This document shows, in pieces, positions 1 through 9,242 of a DNA stretch of 55,741 nucleotides. Under the pieces are notes generated by a model. It was not told where the DNA came from. It made no database searches and worked only from the letters and a program-made list of their open reading frames with translations. This stretch comes from Bifidobacterium aesculapii (lineage in GTDB: Bacteria; Actinomycetota; Actinomycetes; Actinomycetales; Bifidobacteriaceae). The stretch's first letter is position 1. Every line of letters starts with the position of its first letter. Both the position numbers and the translations under genes were made by a program. The DNA is taken from assembly GCF_001417815.1 (NCBI RefSeq), contig NZ_BCFK01000064.1, forward strand, positions 1 to 55,741, written 5' to 3'.

Positions 1-960
1 GGTGGTCCACTGCATCGCGATCTCGGCGGAGATGCCGAGCTTGAGGTCCTCGGCGTCGAAGTTGATGACCTCGTCCTCGACGGGCGTGGACTTGCGCGAC
101 CTGACCAGATAGTCGACGTAGTCCTTGATGCCGTTCGCGTACTGGTAGGTGACGGTCTGGTGGGTCTCCTCGAGCGGGTTGTCGCCGTCGCCGGCCACCT
201 CGTCGCCGGCCTGGTCGGCCTGGCGCAGGTCGGTCAGGGAGATCTTGAGTCCCTTGTTGAGGAACGCCATCTGCTGGAAGCGCGAGCGCAGCGTCTCGAA
301 GTCGTAGACGGTGGTCTCGAAGATCGCCGGATCGGCCCAGAACGTCACGGCGGTGCCGGTCGACTCGCCTTCGGCCATCGGCTCGCCCTTGGCCAGCCGC
401 GCGGTCGGGTGCTGGTTGAGGTACGTCTGTGTCCAGTGGAAGCCCTGACGGCGCACTTCGATGTCGACGCGCGTGGAGAGCGCGTTGACCACGGAGATGC
501 CCACGCCGTGCAGGCCGCCGGAGACCGCGTATCCGCCGCCGCCGAACTTGCCGCCGGCGTGCAGCTTCGTCATGACGGTCTCGACGCCGGAGATGCCTTC
601 GCCGGGCACTTCGTCGACGGGGATGCCGCGGCCGTCGTCGACGACGCGGATGCCGTTGTCCGGCAGGATCGACACCTCGATGTGGCTCGCGTAGCCGGCG
701 AGCGCCTCGTCGACGGAGTTGTCGACGATCTCGTAGACCAGGTGGTGCAGGCCGCGCGGACCGGTCGAACCGATGTACATGCCCGGGCGGATGCGCACCG
801 CCTCCAGGCCTTCGAGCACCTTCAGGTCGGAGGCGTCGTAGTGCTCGGGGGTCATCGACTCGTCGAGCTCGCCTTCCTGCAGTTCGGTGGTGTTGATGTG
901 TTCGTCCGCGGCCTTGAGCTGTTCTTCCTTGCTGCCGGCATTGTCCAACGAATCCGCCAC
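1..960 (-). CDS. gyrB: DNA gyrase subunit B, 5' part (cut by window start)
   Basis: ATP-driven subunit of DNA gyrase, which introduces negative supercoils. About 320 N-terminal residues are present; the rest lies beyond position 1. The GHKL ATPase motifs are visible: RIRPGMYIGSTG, LHHLVYEIVDNSVDEA, VVDDGRGIPV and GGLHGVGISVVNALS. The start is a GTG at 960-958, chosen because GGAAGGAAG lies just upstream on the minus strand and the protein then opens with an acidic tail before the conserved region. It is the last gene of the leftward dnaA-dnaN-recF-dciA series, separated from dciA by about 257 bp, so it may have its own promoter there. Identity is certain; only the start is a judgement. Confidence 0.97.
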   Translation of the reverse strand, partial: MADSLDNAGSKEEQLKAADEHINTTELQEGELDESMTPEHYDASDLKVLEGLEAVRIRPGMYIGSTGPRGLHHLVYEIVDNSVDEALAGYASHIEVSILPDNGIRVVDDGRGIPVDEVPGEGISGVETVMTKLHAGGKFGGGGYAVSGGLHGVGISVVNALSTRVDIEVRRQGFHWTQTYLNQHPTARLAKGEPMAEGESTGTAVTFWADPAIFETTVYDFETLRSRFQQMAFLNKGLKISLTDLRQADQAGDEVAGDGDNPLEETHQTVTYQYANGIKDYVDYLVRSRKSTPVEDEVINFDAEDLKLGISAEIAMQWTT

Positions 961-1217
961 AGGGCTTCCTTCCTACATGTTCCCTGCATGTTCTTCACGC
1001 GAAGGGTTGTTTCGCGGGTCATTGCCCCAAAATCGCCCGTTATGGGGGCATGGAGCGTTTTGACCATACTGCATGTGATTCTACTCGTTTTGTGCGACGA
1101 GCGCCAGAGAGCCCCGTAGAGCGCCTTGTACGTCCATATCCGCCCCGTCGGCCCCGCGCACACGCACGTCGCGCGGGCGGCGCACGTCACGCCGCGCACA
1201 CGCGCGTGCGTCGCGCG

Positions 1218-1700
1218 CTAACCCCGCCGCGCGCCGCCGCGCGTCCACCGGCGCGTGTACCCGGCGGACGGTCCGACGACGCGGATGTGCGCGACGTCCA
1301 GTCCTTCCAGATTGCGTCTGATCGCGTCGGAGATCTGGGGGATGAGATAGGTGAGCGTCGTGGCCCATACCGGCGATTCGGTGCCGATGGTGAGCACGCC
1401 GTCCTTGAATCCGATGACGTGCGAGTGCCGTGCGACGTCCGCTCCGACGACGCGGTCCCAGTGGTTGTTGAGTTCGGAGATCTTCAGATGCGGTATCCAG
1501 GCGCCGTCGCGTGCGATGAGGGCCGCGACGCCGCCGAGGCGGGCCGGTTCGCGCCCGGGTTTGCCGAAGCTCTCCCACGCGGCCTCGGCGCGTTCGGCGC
1601 GTGCCTTGCGCGAGGATTCGCGCCGCGCGTAGCCTTCGAACACCTTCGCCGGCAGTTCGCGCGGGTCGAGCTTCAACGTCACGGCGATGGGCGGCGTCAT
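1218..1700 (-). CDS. dciA: DciA/DUF721 family protein (putative replicative helicase operator)
   Basis: A 160-residue protein with the DUF721/DciA core in its second half (HLKISELNNHWDRVVG, then VLTIGTESPVWATTLTYLIPQI). DciA proteins replace DnaC/DnaI in most bacteria and help load the DnaB helicase. The place between recF and gyrB is the usual actinobacterial one (Rv0004 in M. tuberculosis). The ATG at 1700 overlaps the recF stop in an ATGA tetranucleotide, which implies translational coupling and fixes the start. The N-terminal 60 residues are rich in Arg, Lys and Glu, and the C-terminus ends in an Arg/Gly tail. The family call is firm; the helicase-loading role is inferred from characterised homologues. 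Confidence 0.9.
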   Translation of the reverse strand: MTPPIAVTLKLDPRELPAKVFEGYARRESSRKARAERAEAAWESFGKPGREPARLGGVAALIARDGAWIPHLKISELNNHWDRVVGADVARHSHVIGFKDGVLTIGTESPVWATTLTYLIPQISDAIRRNLEGLDVAHIRVVGPSAGYTRRWTRGGARRG

Positions 1701-2884
1701 CGCGCGCTCCCCGCTTCGCCGCCGGCGTATGCGCGCGCCAGCTCCTCCACGTCGATGATGGAGACCTCCCGCGCCTGGGCGGACGCGGGGATGTCGGGGA
1801 TGTCGCCGGTCGCGGCGACGGTGACGAGCACCTGCTCCTGGTCGAGCGCGAAGTCGAGGATCTGCCGGCGGCGTGACTCGTCGAGCTGCGCGAAGACGTC
1901 GTCGAGGATGACGACGGGCTTGACGCCGCGGTCCTCGGCCACGGCCTCGTACAGCGCCATCTTGAGCGCGAGGGCCATCGTCCACATCTCGCCGTTCGAG
2001 GCGAATTCGCGCGCGGGGACGCCGTCGAGCGTGACCGTCAGATCGTCGCGTTGCGGGCCGATGAGGTTCATGCCGCGCGCCACCTCGCCGGCGTACAGCC
2101 GCTGGAAGTGCGCCGCGATGGCGGGACGCGGGTCGTATGCCGCGTCGCCGTCGGGCGCGTCCATGATCTCCGCGAACGAGGGCGCATAGGCGAGGCCGGC
2201 TTCGCCGCGCCCGGACGCGAGCCGCGCGTAGATCGCGGCGAACGGCGCCGCGATGCGGCTCACGATGCCGTCGCGCACGTGCGTGAGTTCCAGACCGGCG
2301 TCGATGAACTGGCCGGTCCAGACCTCCAGTCCGCTGATAGCCGCGTCGTAGGAGCCTTCGCGCGCGCCGAGCTGCTTGAGCAGGGCCGCGCGCTGCCGGG
2401 CGATGCGCGTGAACTGCTGGAGCCGCTGCGCGTAGCGGGGGACGAGCAGCGCGCCGGCCTGGTCGAGGAACGTGCGCCTTGTGGCGGGATCGGCGGAGAC
2501 GAGCCGCTGGTCGTCCGGCGTGAACGCGACGGACGGCACTTCGCCGACGATGTCGCGCAGGTAGCGTGACGGTCCGGAGTCGACGCGCGCGCGGTTCGCG
2601 CCGCGCGCCGCGATCGTCGCCTCGTAGGTGGTGACGCGCGCCCCGCCGCCGGTCTCGTCGACGACGTTCGCGCGGATGGTGGCCTTCGCCTCGCCGCGCT
2701 CGATGAGCGGCAGCGAGGAGGACGTGCGGTGGCTGGTTCCGGTGGACAGCACCTCGACGGCCTCGACGATGTTCGTCTTGCCGAGTCCGTTCGCGCCGTG
2801 GAGCACGTTCACGCCGGGCGTGAAGTCGACCACCAGACGCTCCCAGGAGCGGTAGTGGTCGAGCGCGAGGCGTGAGACGTACAC
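1697..2884 (-). CDS. recF: DNA repair and recombination ATPase RecF
   Basis: A 395-residue SMC-like ATPase that acts with RecO and RecR to load RecA at gaps. The N-terminus MYVSRLALDHYRSW leads into Walker A GANGLGKTN (about residues 30-38). Near the C-terminus VVILDDVFAQLDESRR is the Walker B/D-loop typical of RecF. Length is close to the family norm. It lies downstream of dnaN in the same direction after a 174-bp gap that holds a strong hairpin (2937-2958), and it overlaps dciA by 4 nt. Confidence 0.97.
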   Translation of the reverse strand: MYVSRLALDHYRSWERLVVDFTPGVNVLHGANGLGKTNIVEAVEVLSTGTSHRTSSSLPLIERGEAKATIRANVVDETGGGARVTTYEATIAARGANRARVDSGPSRYLRDIVGEVPSVAFTPDDQRLVSADPATRRTFLDQAGALLVPRYAQRLQQFTRIARQRAALLKQLGAREGSYDAAISGLEVWTGQFIDAGLELTHVRDGIVSRIAAPFAAIYARLASGRGEAGLAYAPSFAEIMDAPDGDAAYDPRPAIAAHFQRLYAGEVARGMNLIGPQRDDLTVTLDGVPAREFASNGEMWTMALALKMALYEAVAEDRGVKPVVILDDVFAQLDESRRRQILDFALDQEQVLVTVAATGDIPDIPASAQAREVSIIDVEELARAYAGGEAGSAR

Positions 2885-2936
2885 GATGGCGGCCTTTCCG
2901 GATGAGGGGTGACGTTCGGTTCTGTTCGATTGGAAG

Positions 2937-2958
2937 GGCCGGGGCGTCGGCCCCGGCC
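2937..2958. terminator. GC-rich hairpin between dnaN and recF
   Basis: Perfect 9-bp stem GGCCGGGGC / GCCCCGGCC with a 4-nt loop, in the gap after dnaN and before the recF start. No T-run follows on the minus strand, so it may attenuate rather than end transcription. The adjacent stretch 2960-3025 carries three GATATCGC words, two of them in inverted orientation. Confidence 0.5.
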
Positions 2959-3058
2959 GTGATATCGCTTGTGGTATCGCCCGAGCGGGGCGAAAAAGCG
3001 ATATCGGTGGTGATATCGCCGCTGGTGCTTGTCGGCAGCCCTTCAGACAGCCGTTCGG

Positions 3059-4183
3059 TCAGCTGTTGAAGCGCATCGGCACGAGCAGGTAACGGTAGTC
3101 GAGCGATTCGTCGGAGTCGGATTCCTGCTGGCCGTTGAACTCGACCGGCTTGACGGCGGTCGTCATCTTCATGCGGATGAACGGTTCGGTGATCGCGCTC
3201 AGACCCTCGATGAGGTAGGCCGGGTTGAACGCGACGGTGATGTCGTCGCCGTCCATGTCGATGTCGAGCACCTCAGTGGCCTGCGCCTCGTCGATGGCGC
3301 CGGCGGAGAGCGTCACCTCCTGACCGGAGAAGACCATGCGGATCGGCGCGTTGCGTTCGGCGACCAGCGCGACTCGCTTGATCGCGGCGATGAGCTGCTG
3401 GCGGTCGACGACCGCCTGGATCGGGTACTCGTCGGCGAAGAGGCGGTCGACCGCGGGGAACTCGCCGTCGATGAGCTGCGAGGTGGAGGTGCGGCCGGCG
3501 TTCTCGAAGCCGAGCAGCGACGGGTTGTCGACGTCGAAGTCGAGCACGACGTTCTGGTGCTCGTCGAGCGAACGGGCGATGTCCCGCAGCAGCGAGCCGC
3601 GCACCAGCGTCGTCGTGTCGACGTCCATGTCGTTCGGGGTCCAGGTGAAGCTGGCACGAGCCAGACGGAAACGGTCGGTCGAGGTCATGATCACCTTGTC
3701 GCCGTCGAACTTCATGCGCACGCCGGTGAGCACCGGGCGGTTCTCCTCGCGGGAGACCGCGACGCACGCCTGGGAGACGCACTGCACGAAGGTCGGGGCG
3801 TCGACCTGGCCGAGTTTCGCCGGAATTCCGGGAAGATCCGGGTATTCGGCCTCGGGCATGAGCTGCAGGGTGAAGTGCGATTTGCCGGAGGTGATGGTCA
3901 GCGTCGAGCCGTCGGTGGCGAGGGTGGTCGTCTCGGCGGGCAGGGATTTCGTGATGTCGGCGAGAAGCTTGCCGAGCACGAGCACGGAACCGGATTCGTC
4001 GACGCCGGCCTCGATGTGGTGCCGGGCGGAGATCTCGTAGTTGAACGCGGACAGTTGGAGCACGCCGTCCGCCGCTTCGAGCCTGACGCCGGCCAGGATT
4101 GGGTTGGACGGACGGGCGTCGATGACCCTGGTGGTCCACGCCACGGCGTCTGCCAGTGCGGCGGAATTGGTTTCGACCTTCAT
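3059..4183 (-). CDS. dnaN: DNA polymerase III beta sliding clamp
   Basis: A 374-residue sliding clamp that tethers the replicative polymerase to DNA. The sequence shows the three-domain clamp pattern: MKVETNSAALADAVAW at the N-terminus, ARPSNPILAGVRLEA early, and the family C-terminus ending YRYLLVPMRFNS. The ATG at 4183 is preferred because AGGA lies a few bases upstream and MKVE is the usual clamp N-terminus. A GTG at 4216 in frame would add 11 residues (MANENELKAGT) but has a weaker ribosome-binding site. It is leftward, downstream of oriC, as in other actinobacteria. Confidence 0.96.
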   Translation of the reverse strand: MKVETNSAALADAVAWTTRVIDARPSNPILAGVRLEAADGVLQLSAFNYEISARHHIEAGVDESGSVLVLGKLLADITKSLPAETTTLATDGSTLTITSGKSHFTLQLMPEAEYPDLPGIPAKLGQVDAPTFVQCVSQACVAVSREENRPVLTGVRMKFDGDKVIMTSTDRFRLARASFTWTPNDMDVDTTTLVRGSLLRDIARSLDEHQNVVLDFDVDNPSLLGFENAGRTSTSQLIDGEFPAVDRLFADEYPIQAVVDRQQLIAAIKRVALVAERNAPIRMVFSGQEVTLSAGAIDEAQATEVLDIDMDGDDITVAFNPAYLIEGLSAITEPFIRMKMTTAVKPVEFNGQQESDSDESLDYRYLLVPMRFNS

Positions 4184-4835
4184 GGTTCCTGCTTTCAGTT
4201 CGTTTTCGTTCGCCACGCGCGATTCTCTCGTTCAAGCGTCGGTGGCGGAGGTTGTTCGTTCGGTTGTCGAGCTGGATTTCATTCTAGGCGATGCGCCGTG
4301 CGCGTCGCTTCGCTCGCGCGCGACGCAACGGTCACCACTGTGGTGATTGGGGAAGAACGTAAGGTAGTAGTCGTAATAAGGCCTGTGGATAGTGTGGAAA
4401 ACACGGCGCAGGGCTTGCGGCTGTTGGCGTGGACGAGACTCTGACAGTGTGGATAACTTTGCGGAATAATGTGGATAACATGCCGAGTTATCCACAGGCT
4501 CTGGCTCGGTTTTGAGTTTTCCACATTCGACCCGGTTTCATCCACCGGTTTTCCACATCGAAACATGGAGTAATCCACCGGTTTTCCACTGGGGTTACCC
4601 ACATTTGTGAATAAGTATGTGGATAACTTTTCCCCGTTTTTCTCGTTCCGCCGGAGTGTTGCAGGGCCGTTTCGGCCGGGAGAATCGATTGTGGCGAACG
4701 TTTTCATCGTTTTTTCAGGCACGTCGGAAAACCTGCCGGATTCGTTCGCCAGAAGAGATCCTGCCGGGCGTGGATGTCGTTCGGAGCCGGAACGGACGAG
4801 GCCGGGCCCGTGTCTTCACGGTGCCCGGCCATCGG
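4184..4835. other. Replication origin oriC between dnaN and dnaA
   Basis: A 652-bp gene-free stretch holding a dense DnaA-box cluster. Exact TTATCCACA boxes (either strand) are at 4448-4456, 4470-4478, 4488-4496 and 4618-4626. Near-matches TTTTCCACA are at 4517-4525 and 4549-4557, and TTACCCACA near 4594-4602. The cluster spans about 180 bp. AT-richer runs near 4440-4480 and 4600-4640 could be unwinding sites. The dnaA/dnaN position is the canonical actinobacterial origin. Initiation itself is inferred from boxes and context. Confidence 0.93.
4800..4830 (-). terminator. dnaA transcription terminator hairpin
   Basis: Stem GGCCGGGC / GCCCGGCC (4800-4807 with 4823-4830), with a further CGTG/CACG pairing inside. 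It begins five bases after the dnaA stop. No clear U-tract follows on the minus strand. Confidence 0.65.
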
Positions 4836-6383
4836 TCATTGCTGTTTGAAGTCGGTATTGCCCTGCTTGAGGCGTACGGTGAGCTCCATCACGTAGGTGT
4901 AGATCTCCTGACGGTCCTGCATGCCGTTGGAGATGCGGTCGCAGGCGTGCATCACCGTGGTGTGGTCCTTGCCGCCGAACACCTTGCCGATGTCGACGAG
5001 GCTCAGACTCGTCATCTCGCGCGTGAGGTACATGGCCACCTGCCGTGCCGTCGCGATGTTCTTCATGCGCGATTTGCCGGTGATGTCCTCGAAGGTCAGA
5101 TGGAAATACCGCGCCACCTGGCTGATGATGTCGGTCGGTTTGACCTCCACGTCGGTGGTGAAGAAGTCCTGCAGTGTCTGCTCGGCCATCGCGCGCGTCA
5201 CCGGCTGGTTGCTCAGCGAGGCGACGGCGGTGACGCGCGTCAGCGCGCCCTCCAATTCGCGGATGTTCTCCGTGAACCGTTCGGCGATGAGATCGAGCAC
5301 ATCGTTGGGGATGTTGCTGTGGTTCATCGAGGCCATCATGCGCAGGATGGCGATGCGCGTCTCCAGGTCCGGCGGCTTCACGTCGACGGTCAGACCGGAG
5401 TCGAAGCGCGAGATGAGTCGCGCCTCGAAGCCCTTGAGGTTCTTCGGCGCCACGTCGGAGGCGATGACGATGCGCTTGTTCGCCTGATGCAGCGCGTTGA
5501 ACGTGTGGAAGAACTGCTCCAGGGTGGCTTCCTTGCCGCCGAGGAACTGGATGTCGTCGATGAGCAGGACGTCGACCTCACGGTAGCGCCGGTTGAACTC
5601 GGCGATCTGCCCCTGGTTCTGGGTCGTGTTCTGCAGCGCCTCGATGAACTCGTTGGTGAACTCCTCCGAGTTGACGTAGCGCACCTTCAGGGTCGGGTCC
5701 TTGACGAGCGCGTAGTTGCCGATCGCGTTGAGCAGGTGGGTCTTGCCCAGACCGGACCCGCCGTAGATACACAGCGGGTTGAAGTCGCGGCCGGAGCCTT
5801 CGGCGACGGCCAGCGCCACCGTGCGGGCGAACCGGTTGGAATCGCCGGGCACGAAGGTGTCGAACGTGGCGTTCTTGTTGAGATGGGTCTCCGGATCGCG
5901 GGCCACTTTGTTGCGGCTCGTCGGGTATCCTGCGGACGTGGCGACGTCGGCCGGGGTCGGCACCTTCGGCACCGGCCCGTGGGAGCCGAACGGCTCCTTG
6001 CCGAGATCGGCGATCGACGGCGGTTCGTCATGATCGGCGGCGCGCTTCGGCGCGGACGCTCCTCTTCGGGCTGGTGCCGCGGGTTCGGCCGCGCGCGGGG
6101 CCGGGCGTCGGGGCGCGATCTTGAATGCGGGCGTCATGTCCTGGCCGGTGACCATGCCCATCGCTTCGAGCAGCGGCTGGCGGAGTTCGTTCTCCAACGC
6201 CTGACGCGTCACCGCGTTCTCGACGCACAGCACGATCGTCGTGCCGAAGACGCCCTCCGGGTACACGCCTTCCAGCCACCCCTTGTCGCGTGGGGAGAGG
6301 GAGGAGTTGTGCTTGAGCAATGTCAGCGTGTCGGACCAGATATGGTTGGCTTCCGCCACCGGGTCGCGGGGCTCGTCGGCCAT
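4836..6383 (-). CDS. dnaA: Chromosomal replication initiator DnaA
   Basis: A 515-residue AAA+ initiator that binds DnaA boxes and opens oriC. Domain I covers about residues 1-90. A Pro/Ala/Arg-rich linker follows to about 165. The ATPase has Walker [10 protein letters not shown] (208-216) and Walker B LLIDDIQF (273-280). The C-terminal helix-turn-helix carries the signature DHTTVMHA (473-480). The ATG at 6383 is preceded by GGAGG at good spacing. A longer in-frame extension upstream lacks similarity and runs through DnaA boxes, so it was not used. DnaA boxes lie on both sides of the gene, so autoregulation is likely. Confidence 0.98.
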   Translation of the reverse strand: MADEPRDPVAEANHIWSDTLTLLKHNSSLSPRDKGWLEGVYPEGVFGTTIVLCVENAVTRQALENELRQPLLEAMGMVTGQDMTPAFKIAPRRPAPRAAEPAAPARRGASAPKRAADHDEPPSIADLGKEPFGSHGPVPKVPTPADVATSAGYPTSRNKVARDPETHLNKNATFDTFVPGDSNRFARTVALAVAEGSGRDFNPLCIYGGSGLGKTHLLNAIGNYALVKDPTLKVRYVNSEEFTNEFIEALQNTTQNQGQIAEFNRRYREVDVLLIDDIQFLGGKEATLEQFFHTFNALHQANKRIVIASDVAPKNLKGFEARLISRFDSGLTVDVKPPDLETRIAILRMMASMNHSNIPNDVLDLIAERFTENIRELEGALTRVTAVASLSNQPVTRAMAEQTLQDFFTTDVEVKPTDIISQVARYFHLTFEDITGKSRMKNIATARQVAMYLTREMTSLSLVDIGKVFGGKDHTTVMHACDRISNGMQDRQEIYTYVMELTVRLKQGNTDFKQQ

Positions 6384-6697
6384 GCCGGTCCTCCTTCCAT
6401 CGCTCGCTCGAAATAAAGTGCGTCCACTATTGTTACTCAAGACTTGGAAGTTATCCACAGGCTTGCGTGTTGCAATCATTGGATTGTGAATAACATTCCT
6501 GTAATTTGTGGATAACTCGCGGCCCATAATCGGCTTCATGGCGCGCTTCCGGCGCGTCGCGGCGTGTCGTGACGACTTGGTGAATTGTGAATGAAATGCC
6601 TCTGTGTTGACGTTGGGGGAGGGGTGAGGGTAGTTTGGTATAGCTTGACTCACGTGGGAGCCGCGCGTCAGCGTGGCCGAAAGACTTAGGAGCAACT
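6384..6697. promoter_or_regulatory. dnaA/rpmH divergent intergenic region with DnaA boxes
   Basis: A 314-bp divergent gap. DnaA boxes lie at 6451-6459 (TTATCCACA), 6485-6493 (TGTGAATAA, one mismatch) and 6507-6515 (TGTGGATAA), suiting dnaA autorepression or an accessory origin element. An extended -10-like TTGGTATAGC ends near 6644, upstream of rpmH. The promoter assignment is tentative. Confidence 0.7.
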
Positions 6698-6832
6698 ATG
6701 AAGAGGACCTTCCAGCCCAACAACCGCCGTCGTCACATGAAGCACGGCTTCCGTCTGCGCATGCGCACCCGTTCCGGCCGCGCCCTGATCAACCGTCGCC
6801 GCGCCAAGGGCCGCAAGACCCTGTCCGCCTGA
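6698..6832 (+). CDS. rpmH: 50S ribosomal protein L34
   Basis: A 44-residue, highly basic protein with the invariant start [12 protein letters not shown], the HGFR.RM motif and the typical C-terminus [18 protein letters not shown]. The ATG at 6698 follows a TTAGGAGC ribosome-binding site. L34 is a component of the large ribosomal subunit. It is the first gene of the rightward rpmH-rnpA-yidD-yidC-khpB-rsmG series, divergent from dnaA. Confidence 0.98.
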   Translation: MKRTFQPNNRRRHMKHGFRLRMRTRSGRALINRRRAKGRKTLSA

Positions 6833-6860
6833 TCGCGGACGGTCGGCGGCTGAGGCATCA

Positions 6861-7226
6861 GTGGAACGACTGAAAAGCCACAGCGAATTCGTCGCCGTGC
6901 TCAAGCGCCGCCACAAGGTGTCGCGCAACGACATCGTCGTGCATTATCTGATGCGCGACGATGCGTCTTTGCATACCTTCGTGGCGCCTGAAGCGCGGCG
7001 CTTGGGCCTTGCCGTATCCAAAGCGGTCGGCAACGCCGTCACACGCAATACGGTCAAACGACGGTTCCGTGTACTCGCGCGGCGCTACGAGCAACGTCTC
7101 CCCGAGGGATGCGACATCGTGATGCGCGCGAAACCGTGTGCCGCCGCTGCGTCGTTCGATATGTTGGACGATCAGGTCGCGTCGGCGTTCGGGAAGATCG
7201 CCGAGCGCGTCGCGCAGGGGCGTTGA
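6861..7226 (+). CDS. rnpA: Ribonuclease P protein component
   Basis: A 121-residue basic protein that binds the RNase P RNA and helps it cut 5' leaders off pre-tRNA. The RNR motif is seen in [15 protein letters not shown], and [13 protein letters not shown] is the conserved core. The start is GTG at 6861, with a GAGG ribosome-binding site just upstream, giving [10 protein letters not shown]. It lies 28 bp after rpmH, the usual pairing. Confidence 0.96.
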   Translation: MERLKSHSEFVAVLKRRHKVSRNDIVVHYLMRDDASLHTFVAPEARRLGLAVSKAVGNAVTRNTVKRRFRVLARRYEQRLPEGCDIVMRAKPCAAAASFDMLDDQVASAFGKIAERVAQGR

Positions 7227-7231
7227 GCGCG

Positions 7232-7552
7232 ATGCGCGGGGCGGCCGGCTTGATGATACGCGCGGTGCGTTGGTATCAGCGCACATTCTCCGCGCATCGC
7301 GCCGTGCCGTGCTGCAGGTATTACCCGAGCTGCTCGAACTATGCCATTCAGGCGGTGGCCCGGTTCGGTGCCTGGCGGGGAGGATTGCTCGCCATGTTGC
7401 GTCTGTTGCGGTGCCGTCCGTGGAGCCGTGGCGGCATCGACGATGTCCCGCGTCGGTTTTCGGTGTTCTATCGTTTCCGTTGGTCCAAGGCGCATGAGGA
7501 GCCTCGGCTCACGCCGCTGCCGACTGATGAATGGGGGAATCCCTTATCATGA
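7232..7552 (+). CDS. yidD: Membrane protein insertion efficiency factor YidD
   Basis: A 106-residue member of the YidD family, thought to assist YidC-dependent membrane insertion. The family motif is clear: [13 protein letters not shown], then [16 protein letters not shown] and a [13 protein letters not shown] segment. The ATG at 7232 is the first likely start; a TTG at 7223 overlapping the rnpA stop is an alternative. Its stop overlaps the yidC start in ATGA. The C-terminal extension is hydrophilic and Pro-rich. Confidence 0.92.
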   Translation: MRGAAGLMIRAVRWYQRTFSAHRAVPCCRYYPSCSNYAIQAVARFGAWRGGLLAMLRLLRCRPWSRGGIDDVPRRFSVFYRFRWSKAHEEPRLTPLPTDEWGNPLS

Positions 7553-8565
7553 TGAATCAAAACCAATTCCTGCTTGACAGTGGTTTCTGGGGCTGGCTCT
7601 ACAAGATCCTGACCCCGATCGAATGGCTCATGACGCAGATCATGAAGCTGTTCCACGATTTCCTGGTCATGCTCGGCATGCAGGAGATCGGTGTCTCCTG
7701 GGTGTTCTCGATCATCTTCCTCGTGCTCGTCGTCCAGGCGTGCATCCTGCCGATCTTCTACAAGCAGATGCTGTCGATGCGCAAGATGCAGGCGCTGCAG
7801 CCGAAGATGCAGAAGATCCAGAACAAGTACAAGGGCAAGACGGATCAGGCCAGCAAAGAGGCCATGAGCCGCGAGATGATGAAGCTCTATCAGGACAACG
7901 ACGCGAACCCCGCCGGCTCGTGCCTGCCGATGCTCATCCAGGGCCCGGTGTTCATGTGCATGTTCTACGTGCTGTCCGCCATCCCGTACATCGCGCGTGA
8001 GAAGCGCGCCGCGCTCGGTGCCTTCGACGTCGAGACCGCGAAGCAGTTCTCCGAATCCAAGGTGCTCGGTCTGGTCAACACCACCGACACCTTCGGCAGC
8101 GGCGACATGGTCGCCAAGACCATCATCGTCGTGTTCGTCGTGCTCATGTGCGCGTGCATGTTCTTCATGCAGTGGATCAACATGAACAAGAACATGAACC
8201 CCGCCGCCATGCAGGGGCAGGCCGCCACGATGCAGAAGACGATGCTGTGGATCTTCCCGCTCATGTACATCTTCTCCGGCATGACCATGCCGTTCGCCGT
8301 GCTGGTCTACTGGCTGACGAACAACGTCTGCAACCTGCTGCGCACGTTCTGGCAGATGTACACGTTCCCGACGCCGGGCTCTCCCGCCGCGGATGCCAAG
8401 GAGGTCCGCGACCACAAGAAGGAGAACGAGCGTCGCGCCAAGGCCGGTCAGCCATCCCTCGAAGAAGAGGCGCTCGAGAAGGCCAAGGCCGAGGCCGAGC
8501 GCAAGGCGACCGAAGGATTCCAGCGCCAGCAGCCCCAGCGCAAGCGCAGGAACAAAAAGAAATGA
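7549..8565 (+). CDS. yidC: Membrane protein insertase YidC/Oxa1
   Basis: A 338-residue insertase that places proteins in the membrane with or without SecYEG. It has five or so hydrophobic segments, including [19 protein letters not shown], then the family motif [13 protein letters not shown] with a charged cytosolic hairpin, [15 protein letters not shown], and later [22 protein letters not shown] basic C-terminal tail (QRKRRNKKK) suits ribosome contact. Two in-frame ATGs (7549 and 7552) adjoin the yidD stop; 7549 is taken because of the ATGA overlap. Confidence 0.95.
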   Translation: MMNQNQFLLDSGFWGWLYKILTPIEWLMTQIMKLFHDFLVMLGMQEIGVSWVFSIIFLVLVVQACILPIFYKQMLSMRKMQALQPKMQKIQNKYKGKTDQASKEAMSREMMKLYQDNDANPAGSCLPMLIQGPVFMCMFYVLSAIPYIAREKRAALGAFDVETAKQFSESKVLGLVNTTDTFGSGDMVAKTIIVVFVVLMCACMFFMQWINMNKNMNPAAMQGQAATMQKTMLWIFPLMYIFSGMTMPFAVLVYWLTNNVCNLLRTFWQMYTFPTPGSPAADAKEVRDHKKENERRAKAGQPSLEEEALEKAKAEAERKATEGFQRQQPQRKRRNKKK

Positions 8566-8576
8566 TGAGTAAGTAA

Positions 8577-8613
8577 GGCCCGGTGTTTTGCGTTTCACGT
8601 GAAACACCGGGCC
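8577..8613. repeat. parS site embedded in a 12-bp-stem hairpin after yidC
   Basis: The parS core GTTTCACGTGAAAC lies at 8592-8605. It is nested in a larger perfect inverted repeat, arms 8577-8588 and 8602-8613 (GGCCCGGTGTTT and its complement). The segment could act both as a ParB nucleation site and as a transcript-end hairpin for yidC. It is the parS copy in the gap between genes. Confidence 0.85.
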
Positions 8614-8687
8614 GAGCTATCCCCGGTTCGGGCGGATGGCTGGTTTAGACTGTTTCCCATAGACCTATGACCGAAGGAGGACCTCTC

Positions 8688-9206
8688 ATGGCCCAGAATG
8701 ACGACAAGTCCGTCGATCAGCTCAATGATGAAGCTGACATCGCCGCCGACTACCTCGAGGGTTTGCTCGACATCGCCGATTATGACGGCGACATCGAAAT
8801 GGGCGTGCGCAACGGGCGCCCGATGGTGCAGATCGTCGCCGATGACGACACCGACATCAAGAACCTGATCGGGCGCAACGGCGAAGTCGTCGATGCCCTG
8901 CAGCAGCTCACCCGCCTCGCCGTGCAGCAGAAGACCGGTGAGCGTTCGCGCTTGATCGTCGACGTCGACGGATTCCTCAAGCGCAAGCGCCAGCGTCTGC
9001 ATGACATCGCGCTCGACGCGGTGGACGAGGTGAAGGAGACGGGTGAACCGGTCGACCTCAAGCCGATGAACTCGTTCGAGCGCAAGGTCGTGCATGACGT
9101 CGTCCGCGAGGAGGGACTCAAGTCCCGCTCGCACGGCGAGGAGCCGCATCGGTACGTCACGGTCTATCTGCGTGCGAACGCCGATGCCGATGAGGATGAT
9201 GAGTGA
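8688..9206 (+). CDS. khpB: RNA-binding protein KhpB/Jag (KH-R3H)
   Basis: A 172-residue protein with a KH domain (MVQIVADDDTDIKNLIGRNGEVVDALQQLTRLAV, about residues 45-80) and a C-terminal R3H domain (NSFERKVVHDVVREEGLKSRSHGEEPHRYV). KhpB with KhpA binds RNA and is linked to cell elongation and division in Gram-positives. The start ATG at 8688 has an AAGGAGG ribosome-binding site. It lacks the Jag-N domain found in Firmicutes. The acidic tail DADEDDE is a lineage feature. Confidence 0.93.
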   Translation: MAQNDDKSVDQLNDEADIAADYLEGLLDIADYDGDIEMGVRNGRPMVQIVADDDTDIKNLIGRNGEVVDALQQLTRLAVQQKTGERSRLIVDVDGFLKRKRQRLHDIALDAVDEVKETGEPVDLKPMNSFERKVVHDVVREEGLKSRSHGEEPHRYVTVYLRANADADEDDE

Positions 9207-9242
9207 TCGACCCGCTTGCGGGGTTGCTGTGAGGGGAGTGGT

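Noticed and set aside
1050..2189. A 379-codon rightward frame opposite dciA and recF
   Set aside because: Shadow of recF and dciA; no ribosome-binding site or family features.
6384..6695. N-terminal extension of dnaA by 104 codons
   Set aside because: The extension reads through DnaA boxes and into the rpmH upstream region; the ATG at 6383 has a strong GGAGG site.
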